Of a stretch of 49,289 bases of DNA, positions 26,449 through 36,000 are shown piece after piece. Origin of the DNA: Thiocapsa roseopersicina (lineage in GTDB: Bacteria > Pseudomonadota > Gammaproteobacteria > Chromatiales > Chromatiaceae); contig NZ_FNNZ01000027.1 of NCBI RefSeq assembly GCF_900106925.1, forward strand, positions 1 to 49,289. Direction: 5' to 3'. The position numbers were made by a program, and so were the translations under genes. Under the pieces are notes generated by a model. That model was not told the origin of the DNA and ran no database searches. It worked only from the letters and a program-made list of their open reading frames with translations. Numbering within the stretch: position 1 is the stretch's first letter; every line of letters begins with the position of its first letter.

Positions 26449-28242
26449 TCACAATGCGCAAGGTCCGAAGAACTCCGCGCCCAATGCTTCCACGGTGGCG
26501 GTCACGAGTGCCCGGTCGAGGAATTCATTGCGCTGTTCGCAGGATGTTTCGGCAATCAGTAGGCAGCCGTGGCAGGCAGCTCCGTTCAACGGCTGGTGAT
26601 CGTGCATGGCCGGATGATGGTAGGCGCAAACAGGATCGTTGGAGCAAAGTGCCGCCAGCTCGATGGCGCGGCCGAGATGCCTAACGATCTCCCGGCCCGC
26701 CTGCACAAGACCACCGAGGGTGCCTTCCGAATCCGGCGAGCCGGTGTAAAGCAGGATGCCGTAACATCCAGGAAGCGCATATATGCGCTCGCGCAGGGAG
26801 GATGCCGGATAGCCGCACTCCAGCGAGACCGCCGTCAGCAGCAGATGCGACAGCGAGTGAAGCAGGATGTATGGGAGGCCTGGGAAGTCGCGACTGGATT
26901 CCTCATGATCGCGCTTCCAGAGGGCGAAGCCGGCCTGGAGTACGGTTCCCCGTTCAATCACCTCGGGGCGCTTCAACCAGTCTTCGATCGCGGTGGCCCG
27001 AAACTGCAGGAAGATTCCCTCGCCGTGGTTTTCCACGGCGGGTAGCCAAGAGGCATCCGCTGCCAAGGGAGCCGATTTCACGCCCAGATCCAACTCGCCG
27101 TCGATGTCCGGTCCTATCGCTTCGAAGCGGGTGAAACCGACCAAGGCGGCGACCTCGCGCAGCCGGTGGACCAGCACGATCCTCTGAATGGACTGCGTTA
27201 TGGTGCCCTGCCACTCTGTAGAGGGCAAGGCCCGCGCATAGAAGACGCCATCGGGCTGATCGACCCCCATTTCATCTTGGGCATCCGCCAGTGCCTCGAA
27301 TTCGACTTCTTTGACGCTGCGCGCCGGACCGCTAGCCCCGGCGCGGATCCGGTCAATGGCCGTCAGGACTGCGTCGTCCGCAAGCCCTTCCAGGCGGGCG
27401 GCCGGGGTCGGCTTCTTGCGGACCTTCTTGAGGTCGGCGAGGGTGTCCACGTCGCACAAAAAATCCTCCCAGAGTGAGCGGACCACGTCATCAACTGGAC
27501 TTCGTGTGTCCGGGATAGAGATCACCGACATGACCTGCGAGAAATAGGCGTTCGATGCCGTTCGGTTGAGCAGTCGGTTCGGCTCGCCACACGCTTCCCG
27601 ATTGCCGGCGCCGAGCCAGGGTCTATCGCCGTTGCAGTTACCGAGCGCTCTCAACTGCATGCGTGCAGCCTGACTCATGGAGCGTTCCGCCCCGCAGGCA
27701 CAGACGATGAAAATGGCGTCCAGATCGCCGCTGGTGCCGCGTTCTTCTACCCACATTTCCCGCTTGCACACAGCAGCGCCGTGGACGAAGGCTGGCCAGT
27801 CGATGTCGCCGATATGACCCTTGGTACAGGCACGCACGAAGCGAATCGGTACCACGCTCTTCGCCTTGCCGTCATCGTCGCGAAAACGGTCGCGGTCGAG
27901 TGCGTTGGCATGGACGAGCCGGCGTCGCCGGTACCCCGATTTGGACGTGACGGCTTCCTGGACGACATACCACTTCGGAAAGCGCCAGGCGACGATCGCC
28001 GGATGCAGCCCCTGGGGGCGGTCGTTGGCGGGTGGCGGTGCGCGGAGGGTGAGTTTCGGCCGGCCTAATTGGTCGGATAGCTTGGCGACGAGACGCGGTT
28101 CGTCGATCGGCAGGAGCTGGCTTGGGTCGTAGTTCCAATGGTCGAGTCCGGCGATCAGGACCGACGCCTCGGGGAGGTCGACCATTGCCCCCGGTCCGAA
28201 GGTGGTGATGAGTTGACTGGCGCGTAGCGTGGGCTTCTTCAT
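26449..28242 (-). CDS. drmB: DISARM protein DrmB (DUF1998)
   Basis: A 597-residue protein with the features of DrmB: an N-terminal RASQLITTFGPGAMVDLP, a middle region with cysteines, and a C-terminal DUF1998 domain (about residues 455-585) containing LHSLSHLLLTAVSLECGYP, LRERIYALPG and a Cys-rich end (CHGCLLIAETSCEQRN), probably zinc-binding. DrmB forms a complex with DrmA that, in DISARM, loads on DNA and blocks incoming phage DNA. I start at 28242 because that ATG overlaps the drmA stop (ATGA) and GGAGAG lies before it; an alternative ATG lies five codons upstream. It is the last gene of the DISARM operon, ending at the truncated recombinase. Confidence 0.92.
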   Translation of the reverse strand: MKKPTLRASQLITTFGPGAMVDLPEASVLIAGLDHWNYDPSQLLPIDEPRLVAKLSDQLGRPKLTLRAPPPANDRPQGLHPAIVAWRFPKWYVVQEAVTSKSGYRRRRLVHANALDRDRFRDDDGKAKSVVPIRFVRACTKGHIGDIDWPAFVHGAAVCKREMWVEERGTSGDLDAIFIVCACGAERSMSQAARMQLRALGNCNGDRPWLGAGNREACGEPNRLLNRTASNAYFSQVMSVISIPDTRSPVDDVVRSLWEDFLCDVDTLADLKKVRKKPTPAARLEGLADDAVLTAIDRIRAGASGPARSVKEVEFEALADAQDEMGVDQPDGVFYARALPSTEWQGTITQSIQRIVLVHRLREVAALVGFTRFEAIGPDIDGELDLGVKSAPLAADASWLPAVENHGEGIFLQFRATAIEDWLKRPEVIERGTVLQAGFALWKRDHEESSRDFPGLPYILLHSLSHLLLTAVSLECGYPASSLRERIYALPGCYGILLYTGSPDSEGTLGGLVQAGREIVRHLGRAIELAALCSNDPVCAYHHPAMHDHQPLNGAACHGCLLIAETSCEQRNEFLDRALVTATVEALGAEFFGPCAL

Positions 28243-31200
28243 GACCGCTCTCTCCATTCATCCAACTGGCGGATATCGAGTTCCACGCTGGGCTCCACGT
28301 CGCGCATCGAGCGATTGGCCCGGAACCGCTGCTGAATCGACGGCAGCGCCAGCAGTCCGGGGTCGAGCATGTCATAGAGCAAACGTTGCGCGCCCGGCGG
28401 TTCCCACTGCTGATACTGGAGCCGGGTGTGGGTCGCCTGCATCTGGTTGGCGATCTCGCCCCAATCATCGAGCAGGCCCTCGCAGGTGCTCAGCACCTGG
28501 TCGTGCAGCCGTTGGGCCTCGGCCGGATCCTTGTGTCCGTCATGGGTAAGGGCGCGTTCGGCGAAACAGTCGGCAACAGCCTGAAGCGCATGGCGGTGTG
28601 CCTGTATCTGCTCGGCCCCATCTGGGGGCGTCATCGCCGCCAGGCCCTGGCGAGCGAGCGAGACCAGGGCGCCGACCAGGGCGCGATCAAGGGCGCGCGG
28701 CGAGAAGGGCGTAACGCTGGTGGCTTCGACGGCCCGATAAAAGGTGGCGTGATAGCCACCGAAGCGCTCGTAGTGCGAGCGGTCGCGCGATTTGTGGATG
28801 TTGAGGAGGGTGACCACCAGACCGGGCCGCGTGGGATCTCGTCCAACCCGACTGGTAGCCTGGATGTATTCGGCGCTGGTCTTGGGCTGTCCCAGCACAA
28901 CCATCAGACCGAGCCGGATGATGTCGAGACCCACCGAGATCATATTGGTGGCGAGAGCGACATCGACCCGCTCTTTCTCCTGGAAACCTAGGGACAATTG
29001 GCGTTTGGTTGCCGCGACCTCGGCGGTGGAGACCCGCGAGGTCAGTTCCAGCACGTCGTAGGCGATGTTGCGATGGACGAACAGACCATCTTCGGGCTCC
29101 AGCCGGCGACGACGCCCATACTGCGAGAGTCGCGCCCGTACCTCATCTTCGACGATCCGACGTGAGCCTCCTAATTCGCGCAGACTGTTGAAGTAACCAA
29201 GCAGTGTCATGTAGGGATCCGCCGGGTTTGGCGACGCCTTCTTACCTCCGGAGGCGTCCCAGAGCCGTTGCCCGGCCGACAGGAGGGCCAGGGCCGAACG
29301 CAACAGCATGACCTTGAGGCTGCGTCCCTGGGCGGCAACGCCGACATAGAGGCGGGCCGGCACCTCGGTCGACGGCTTCGTTACGGCAAAGAATGAGTCG
29401 CGCCGGTCGGGACACGGCGGCGGAAAGACTTCGACCGCAGGGCGTCCAAACAGCGCGCGAATCTGGCGATCGGCGCGCCGCACGGTCGCAGTGCTGGCGA
29501 TAATCTTGGGACGTACGGTCTGGTCGGCGATCGTCCAGCTCGACAGGGCGTCGATGGCTGTCTCATAGAGTCCGGCGATGGTGCCCAGTGGGCCGGAGAT
29601 GAGATGCAACTCGTCCTGGATGATCAGATCTGGTGGCGGCAGGCGGCCCCCGAAGGATTGGCCAAGAGTTGAACAAGGCCCGTAGAAACCGTCCTTGTCG
29701 AAGCGTTCGATGCGTCCAAACAAGGCTCCCGTCTCACCGGTCCAGGGCAGACTGGCAAACTTGTCCACCGTAGCAATCAGCAGCCCCGGCAGGCGTCGAT
29801 AAATCGGCTCATCGACCGCGATGATAGGCAAGGCGCGAGCCGACGAGAAATCGCACTCGTGGTTGAGGCAGCGAACCTCTAGGTTGACCGGCTTATTAGG
29901 ATTGGGGGCTAGACGAAACGAGTCCGGCCCCAATTCGGCGCCACACCAGGGACAATTTTCCAGCGGGATCGGGCGCGGATAGCGGCGGTGATCGCGCTTG
30001 TAGCGCTGCGTCTTGATATAGGCCGTGTCGTCCTTGCCAGGACCATCGTAGCCTTTGTGTCCAATGCGATTCGGGGTGGCCGCTTTGCCGACCCAGAGTC
30101 CGATCTCGAACGGCCATGGTCCCAGACGGGCATCGGCCTCACGCTCCAGTTCCAGGGCGCAAATCAGGGTCGCCGCGCGACCCATCTGATCCAGGGTCAG
30201 CAGGCGCAGAGTGTAACGCATCAACACGCTGACGCCCGCGCCGCGCAGCCCCGGGTTGCGCAGTCGGCGTAGCAGCAGGATGAAGGCTGCGAGCCCCAGA
30301 TAGGCTTCGGTCTTGCCGCCGCCGGTGGGGAAGAACAGCAGATCGACGACCTCGCGCTCGGCGTGCAGCGGATCGGCCATCCCACGCAGTGTCAACAGGA
30401 TGTAGGCGAGCTGAAATGGGCGCCAGCGGGGTGCGGCAACGGTGGCGGGCTGCGTCCCCGCGGACTGCGCTTCACGGCGCCGGGCAGCCGCCGCCATCGT
30501 CCGATTGGCGAGTCGGAACGCGGTCAGGATCTCGGGATCGGCCAGCAGGGCAATGCCGGCCTCGATGCGATCGGACGCCTGCTCGGCGGCTTTCAACAGT
30601 TCCGTGGCAGTGATGGACCGCTTCTGATTCAGTCCCTGACATTTCTGGCGTTGGACCGTGATCCAGTCCCGATACTGGCTGACGAGCGGACCCAGTTTGG
30701 CGTGGGCATCGGTAACATTGGCCAGGTCCGCCAGTGCTTCCATGCCGAGTTCGACTTGGGGGGTCGGCGCCGGCTCGACGCGCTCGACCTCCGCACTGGG
30801 GAGCCAGTCCGTGCGTGCCTCGAAGCAGCGATCCGCCTCGGCGAGGATTGCCTGTGCCGCGACGCCGTGTCCCACCGCGTACTCATGGACATCGCGGTAC
30901 TGTAGATCACCCACCCGCGCGTCCCACTCTTCGGTAAGTTCGCCATTGCCTAAGCCGCGCAGATCGGGCCGTGCTACGAAGGGCAGTTGAGATTTAAGGA
31001 CGAGGCCGGCCTGGAAGGCGAAGGCGCGGTAGCCATGATCCGGATTAGGTTGGCGCTCGTTGACCAGAAAGACCGAAACCGAGCGCGTCCCCACCGGGAG
31101 TCCGGTGGCAGCGGGTACCGAGCGGCAAGTGACCACCAGGATCAGGCCACGGCTTTGTGGCACTGGTACTTCGACCGGCTCGGCGCCGACACGCGGGAGA

Positions 31201-31706
31201 AGGATGGCGAGGGTTCGCGAACAGGGCGCGCGCCGGTAGCCTCTCGGGGATTGAGGTGGTGTTGCCGCTCCCCCCCGCGCCTCTGTCGCATGCTCCTCGC
31301 CCTCGGCTGGGAATTCCTGCTCGGGCGGCGGCTCATCCTCCGCCCCCTCGTAGACATACTCGCCCCAGACGACCTCGGCCTCCAGTCGTTCCGCATCCGG
31401 ATCCACGAGGACCGAGAGACCCAGCGAGGACGGCAGATAGCTCTTGACCGCCGCCACGCGGTCAGGTGGCGCGCCGTCATCCGCTTCGGCATCTTCGCCG
31501 GAGTCGATTTCATCGGCGGCCTGGGGATCGGTGCGCTGCTCCTCGGGGGCGTGGCGCGGTACCAGAAAGCCGGTCAGATACCAGCGGGTCGGTGATTCCG
31601 GAAGTAGTTCGTTCGCAAATGCGTGGTCGTTATCCGGACCAACGAGATCAAGGCGCAGGGCTTCCACCAACCCGGACCTAACATCCAATGATTGCATTGT
31701 CGACAT
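28239..31706 (-). CDS. drmA: DISARM helicase DrmA
   Basis: The 1155-residue protein is an SF2 helicase of the DrmA type. Walker A is FFPTGGGKTEAY near residue 460, the DExH box is QDELHLISGPLG near 700, motif III is ASTATVR, and motifs V/VI (NMISVGLDI and QATSRVGR) lie near 930-950. The first 450 residues are the long N-terminal region typical of DrmA, with an acidic low-complexity linker at about 65-85. With DrmB it forms the DNA-binding core of DISARM, whose autoinhibition is thought to be relieved by DNA with a 5' single-stranded end. It overlaps drmB by four bases. The gene before it (PLD-like) is 69 bp away. Confidence 0.93.
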   Translation of the reverse strand: MSTMQSLDVRSGLVEALRLDLVGPDNDHAFANELLPESPTRWYLTGFLVPRHAPEEQRTDPQAADEIDSGEDAEADDGAPPDRVAAVKSYLPSSLGLSVLVDPDAERLEAEVVWGEYVYEGAEDEPPPEQEFPAEGEEHATEARGGAATPPQSPRGYRRAPCSRTLAILLPRVGAEPVEVPVPQSRGLILVVTCRSVPAATGLPVGTRSVSVFLVNERQPNPDHGYRAFAFQAGLVLKSQLPFVARPDLRGLGNGELTEEWDARVGDLQYRDVHEYAVGHGVAAQAILAEADRCFEARTDWLPSAEVERVEPAPTPQVELGMEALADLANVTDAHAKLGPLVSQYRDWITVQRQKCQGLNQKRSITATELLKAAEQASDRIEAGIALLADPEILTAFRLANRTMAAAARRREAQSAGTQPATVAAPRWRPFQLAYILLTLRGMADPLHAEREVVDLLFFPTGGGKTEAYLGLAAFILLLRRLRNPGLRGAGVSVLMRYTLRLLTLDQMGRAATLICALELEREADARLGPWPFEIGLWVGKAATPNRIGHKGYDGPGKDDTAYIKTQRYKRDHRRYPRPIPLENCPWCGAELGPDSFRLAPNPNKPVNLEVRCLNHECDFSSARALPIIAVDEPIYRRLPGLLIATVDKFASLPWTGETGALFGRIERFDKDGFYGPCSTLGQSFGGRLPPPDLIIQDELHLISGPLGTIAGLYETAIDALSSWTIADQTVRPKIIASTATVRRADRQIRALFGRPAVEVFPPPCPDRRDSFFAVTKPSTEVPARLYVGVAAQGRSLKVMLLRSALALLSAGQRLWDASGGKKASPNPADPYMTLLGYFNSLRELGGSRRIVEDEVRARLSQYGRRRRLEPEDGLFVHRNIAYDVLELTSRVSTAEVAATKRQLSLGFQEKERVDVALATNMISVGLDIIRLGLMVVLGQPKTSAEYIQATSRVGRDPTRPGLVVTLLNIHKSRDRSHYERFGGYHATFYRAVEATSVTPFSPRALDRALVGALVSLARQGLAAMTPPDGAEQIQAHRHALQAVADCFAERALTHDGHKDPAEAQRLHDQVLSTCEGLLDDWGEIANQMQATHTRLQYQQWEPPGAQRLLYDMLDPGLLALPSIQQRFRANRSMRDVEPSVELDIRQLDEWRERS

Positions 31707-31775
31707 AGCAGTCGCCGCTACTCCCCAAGTGAATCTGCAAGCGTCTAAAGGGACCGTTTCAACCGAAAGCCTTGC

Positions 31776-33083
31776 TTAACCTCGTCCTTGGTGCATCAAC
31801 TCCTCACGCGCTCTCCCTGCAAGATCGGAGAAGGCGTCATCCAGATTCACGTTCTGCCCTTCAAGATAAGAAGCGATCGTCAGCTTTAGTCCCTTCGGAT
31901 TACGTACAACCGACACACGGTCACGCACACCCTTGAACATCTTCAAGACGAGAGAACGATTCGCTGAATCCAGCACGTCTGGAACCTTTTCGTAATTGAT
32001 AATATTGAGTTTTACGGCCTCTTTATCGTCCCGAAACTGACGTACCCTGTCGTGCCATCGATCGACAACATTCTCAGTTTCTTCAATATAGCCTTCCCGG
32101 AAGTAGCCCGACACCTCGTCACAAAGTATCCGCTTCGTGTCTGCCAATTGCTTGTCGTTGGCGATACGCTTGATCTCGTCAACGTACTTACATACGTCAC
32201 TCACCAGCCTTTCATCAATAACAGCTGCGACACTTTGGGGCACCCATCGGCCCAACAGGGTATCGACGCTATAATATGCCCAGAACATGCGGGGGAAGAC
32301 CCTTCCTACATTTTCGAACACTTGGTTAAGTTGGATTGGTTCTCTCGATACAGTTTCTCGTTTAGATTCATAATCTGAGAATGGATTGTCGGACCTTATA
32401 CTGGCGTTCCTACCCGCTTCGGTCAGGGTCAACGTGAACCTCCCGACGCTGCTCAGAGTGCTCGTCCATTTGTGATAGAAGACACCGCTTCCGAATAGCT
32501 CCAGAGCCACCATTAGATCAGCGTGACGCTGATCGTATTCCTTCGGCGGCCGGCGCTCGTTCTCAAGCGACTTTGCGATGCAGCTCACCTCCTCTAACAA
32601 ATCCGCGTCTTGGGACACATGAAGAAACTCGACATTATGGTTTCGAACTAGGCCAAGCCCGCGCTTGGTCAGATTGCCTGACGTTAGTACAACGAAACCC
32701 TTCCGCCGGTTAGAGTCGTCTCTAGGGCCGATGAGTGCATAGCATTTCGCATGGAACAGCTTGCCGCCGAACCAGGCGGGGGCAATCGTTACCCGCTTAA
32801 TCAAACCGGTCCGATCCCGAACTAGACGCTTCAACTCATTTCGATCAATACGTTGTTTCGCCCATTCACCCGCATCGACGAACAGAAGAACGCGAGCGAG
32901 GTGTCCACCTTGCTTGATAATGCTGCTCTGGACCGCACTGATTAATTCGTCGATAGCGTCTCGGTCGATATAGCATGTGAAGGCGACGAATGTTCTTTCT
33001 TCATCATTTGCGGTCGTTTTCTCGATCGCATCCTTAATGTGTTGCAAAAGTGTTGCGGTTTCCTCATTGACCAAAGAGGCCAT
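31776..33083 (-). CDS. drmC: DISARM PLD-family protein DrmC-like
   Basis: The 435-residue protein has a phospholipase D-type active-site motif, FHAKCYAL followed after a variable loop by SGNLTKRGL (about residues 105-145), corresponding to HxK and the (G/S)xN positions of the HKD motif. PLD-family proteins in DISARM (DrmC) are putative nucleases, although DrmC was reported dispensable in tested systems. Only one HKD motif is clear, so it may work as a dimer. It is longer than common DrmC proteins and the C-terminal half is unassigned, so the name rests partly on position between drmMI and drmA. GC is markedly lower than in its neighbours (one sampled stretch is about 37%), suggesting independent acquisition. 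Confidence 0.75.
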   Translation of the reverse strand: MASLVNEETATLLQHIKDAIEKTTANDEERTFVAFTCYIDRDAIDELISAVQSSIIKQGGHLARVLLFVDAGEWAKQRIDRNELKRLVRDRTGLIKRVTIAPAWFGGKLFHAKCYALIGPRDDSNRRKGFVVLTSGNLTKRGLGLVRNHNVEFLHVSQDADLLEEVSCIAKSLENERRPPKEYDQRHADLMVALELFGSGVFYHKWTSTLSSVGRFTLTLTEAGRNASIRSDNPFSDYESKRETVSREPIQLNQVFENVGRVFPRMFWAYYSVDTLLGRWVPQSVAAVIDERLVSDVCKYVDEIKRIANDKQLADTKRILCDEVSGYFREGYIEETENVVDRWHDRVRQFRDDKEAVKLNIINYEKVPDVLDSANRSLVLKMFKGVRDRVSVVRNPKGLKLTIASYLEGQNVNLDDAFSDLAGRAREELMHQGRG

Positions 33084-33089
33084 AGCCCA

Positions 33090-36000
33090 TCACTCCTCTC
33101 GAAGCCCCAGTTCAAGATTTAGGCAACCGGAAGATCGCTTTGCCGAGCCCCGCTGGGATTTTGCCGCTGGACTGCTCAGTCCTGCGCTCGCTTCTTCTGC
33201 CGCGCGTTTGGCATTCAGGGCGAGCAGGCGGGCGAGGACTTCGTCGCGGACGTCGTCGGGCCAGCGCAGGCGCCAGGGTTTCTTCTTGCGGCGTCCACTG
33301 GAGGTTTCGTCGTCCTCCTCGTCGTCCCAGTCGAGCAGGAATTCGCAGTCGGTGGGGAGGTCGGTCCAGCCGTAGGAGTCGAGCACAGCGCGGTCCATGG
33401 CGGCGTGCAGCTCGCGCAGTCGCAGGATGGCGGGTGCGGTTTCGTTCGGGTCGTGGAAGCGGTTGTAGGTTTTGGTCAAGCCCTCGTTGTTTTGGACCAT
33501 CAGGGCGGCGCGGAAGGTGTGATAGGCGAGGCCGGCGGATTCGAGGGCGGGGTTGGTGCGCCAGTTAGGTGGGAAGGGGAAGGTCTCGAAGCAGTCGGAG
33601 GGATTGTAACGAAGGTCATCCTTCATCGACGACCCAAAGAAGCGTGACCAAATTTCATGCGGGCGGGCTTGGAGGCAGCAGGTAGTCGCTTGATTAAAAA
33701 AAGGAAATACAATCAGGGACTCTGCGAACACCGATGAAGATGCCATGAAAGTAGTAACCCACTGAGGCTGGTGGCGGCAGATGACCAACACCCGCTCCAG
33801 CCCGCGAATTGCTTGCTGCAACTCCCCTCGCGTCCGTAGAAACAGCCACCATTTCTCCTTGCCAATCTTGTCGTTAATCTTTAGCCGCTCCGGCTTTACC
33901 CTCTGCTCGATAATCTCAAGCAACTCTGGCCAATCCGCTGCCACCGGCTCGGGATAATCGAGTGGCACGATGCCGGTGCGTAGCCAGCGGCTGCGTTGCG
34001 TGATGTCGGCACCTGCCCAGCTTGCACCCACGTCCTCCCGACGCAGCGGAAAATCGGCAAAGTTGATGACATAACGATGATGGTCATGGGTCGGCGAGTC
34101 GTTGACCTCCTCGCCGCCGATGTAGGGAAAGATGCGCTCGGCGTTACGCGGATTCCGTTCGATCAGCCGCCGCATGTCGGCCAATGACGAGGCGACGCCC
34201 TTGGTATCGGTGTCGTCGAAGGTGAAGCCCATACCTAGCACGATGCTGCCCTGAAAGCTCTTGTCGGCATTGGCCTCCAGCCGCGCCGGATCCTCATCGC
34301 CGCCGGCATGGAAGAGATAGGCGCTGATGCGCTCGACGGCGCGACCATCAAGGATCGCTGATGCTTTCTCCCTTACTCCAGTTGCTCTCCCACTGGGAGA
34401 GGGGCTTTTTTTGATGTGGACGACACTGACTACAACCGCCGCCTCACCCGGCCATTTGTAACGCTTGCGCGCCCAATAGATCGCCCCGCCGTGGGTGCAA
34501 ATCCAGCGCAATCCGGTCGAGCGTGTATCGCCCTGGCCGATGGTGTTCGTGGCGATAAGGCCGAAACAGCCGTCCGGGCGCAGTAGATCGAAGGCACGGC
34601 GGAAGAAATGCGCCACCAGATCGGCGTTGCCATGCGCGCCGGGGTGCATTCGCTTGAGCCAGTCGAGATAGCCGGCGGTATTGGCGCCGATCAGGGTGTT
34701 CTTCCCGGCAAAGGGGGGATTGCCGACGATGGCATCGAATCCGCCTTGAGCACTCTGGAACACCTCGGGGAATTCGATTTCCCAGTGAAAAGGGACAAAC
34801 GGGTGCTCACTGCTGCGTAGGATGTAACTGGGTTTGGGTAAATTGAGCAGGTCGTTGGCGCGCAATCGCTCGGTCAGTTCCGCGCGCAGCGAGTCCCGCT
34901 TGATCTGCCGCACCTTGTCTTTATCGGCGCTGAAAAAGGCCGCCACACTCAAATCGCCGATCAAGCGCACCAATTCCAGTGACTCATCGGCAACGGCCAG
35001 CTTTTGCGCCTTCAACGAAGTTGTGAGGTCGTCGCCGCTGTCGATAATCACGCGCCGTGCCTCGGTCGCGGCGACCAGCCGCCGTTCGATCAAATCATCA
35101 TCGAGGGCACGGTCTTTTGATGGCTCCCAGTTGAAGGCTATGATCTGCCGTCGGTTCAACCCAAGCAGCGAATCACCGGCGCGGATACTGTGATCGAGGA
35201 AGGTGAAGGGATGATCGCGAGCAAGGGTCGCCAGCCACAGCGAGAGCTTGGCCAGGTCAGCGGCCATCGGGTTCTTGTCGACCCCATAGAGACAGCGTTG
35301 GGCGACCAGCCGGCGGGCGAGCAGGACCTCGTCCTCGTCGGGCGGGATCGGCGGCAACTGGCCGTGATGATGCCAGGCGCTGACGAGCGCCTCGCCGAGC
35401 GCGCGGCAGGCGGCGACCAGAAAGGCGCCGGAGCCGACGGCGAGATCACAGATCTTGAGGTTGAGGATCTGCTCGGGCGTCGGGTGCTCCCCGAGCTGGG
35501 CCAGCACTGGCGCCAGGGTGCGCGTCACGATCGGCTCGGTGAGGGTGCGCGGGGTGTAGTGCGAACCGCTGCGACGGCGCTCGTCCGAGGGTTGTAGGGT
35601 CATCGCACCCTGGGCGACGGGACTGGGAGTGGCGCCGCGATGGATGCGCCGCTCCAGGGCGGCGAGCAGGTCATCAAGGTTGGCGGCCTCTTTCAGTGCC
35701 TTGGTTGCCTTGACATCGAGCTTTTGATCAGCGGTGTCGTTTAGCCACTTGGCCCGGTTGGAAGGCTTCTGGGCCAGTAACGCCGCCAGATTCACGGCTG
35801 GCGGCGCGCCATGCTTCTTGGGCGGCTTAAGCGCGATCGTCGGGCCGTGTGCTACCTCCAGCCGGAAGCCCATTATGGCCTCGTAGACGCTGCCGATCTG
35901 CTCGACGTCCAGGGTGCGGTAAGAGAGCCGTTCGCCCTTGAGCATCAGCAAGCGGTCGAGGACGTGGTAGAGGGTGCCGTCGGAGACCAGTGGGATGGAC

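Noticed and set aside
34375-34422. True transcription terminator on the plus strand inside drmMI
   Set aside because: Although stem and T-run fit, there is no plus-strand gene to terminate; a REP-like insertion explains it better.
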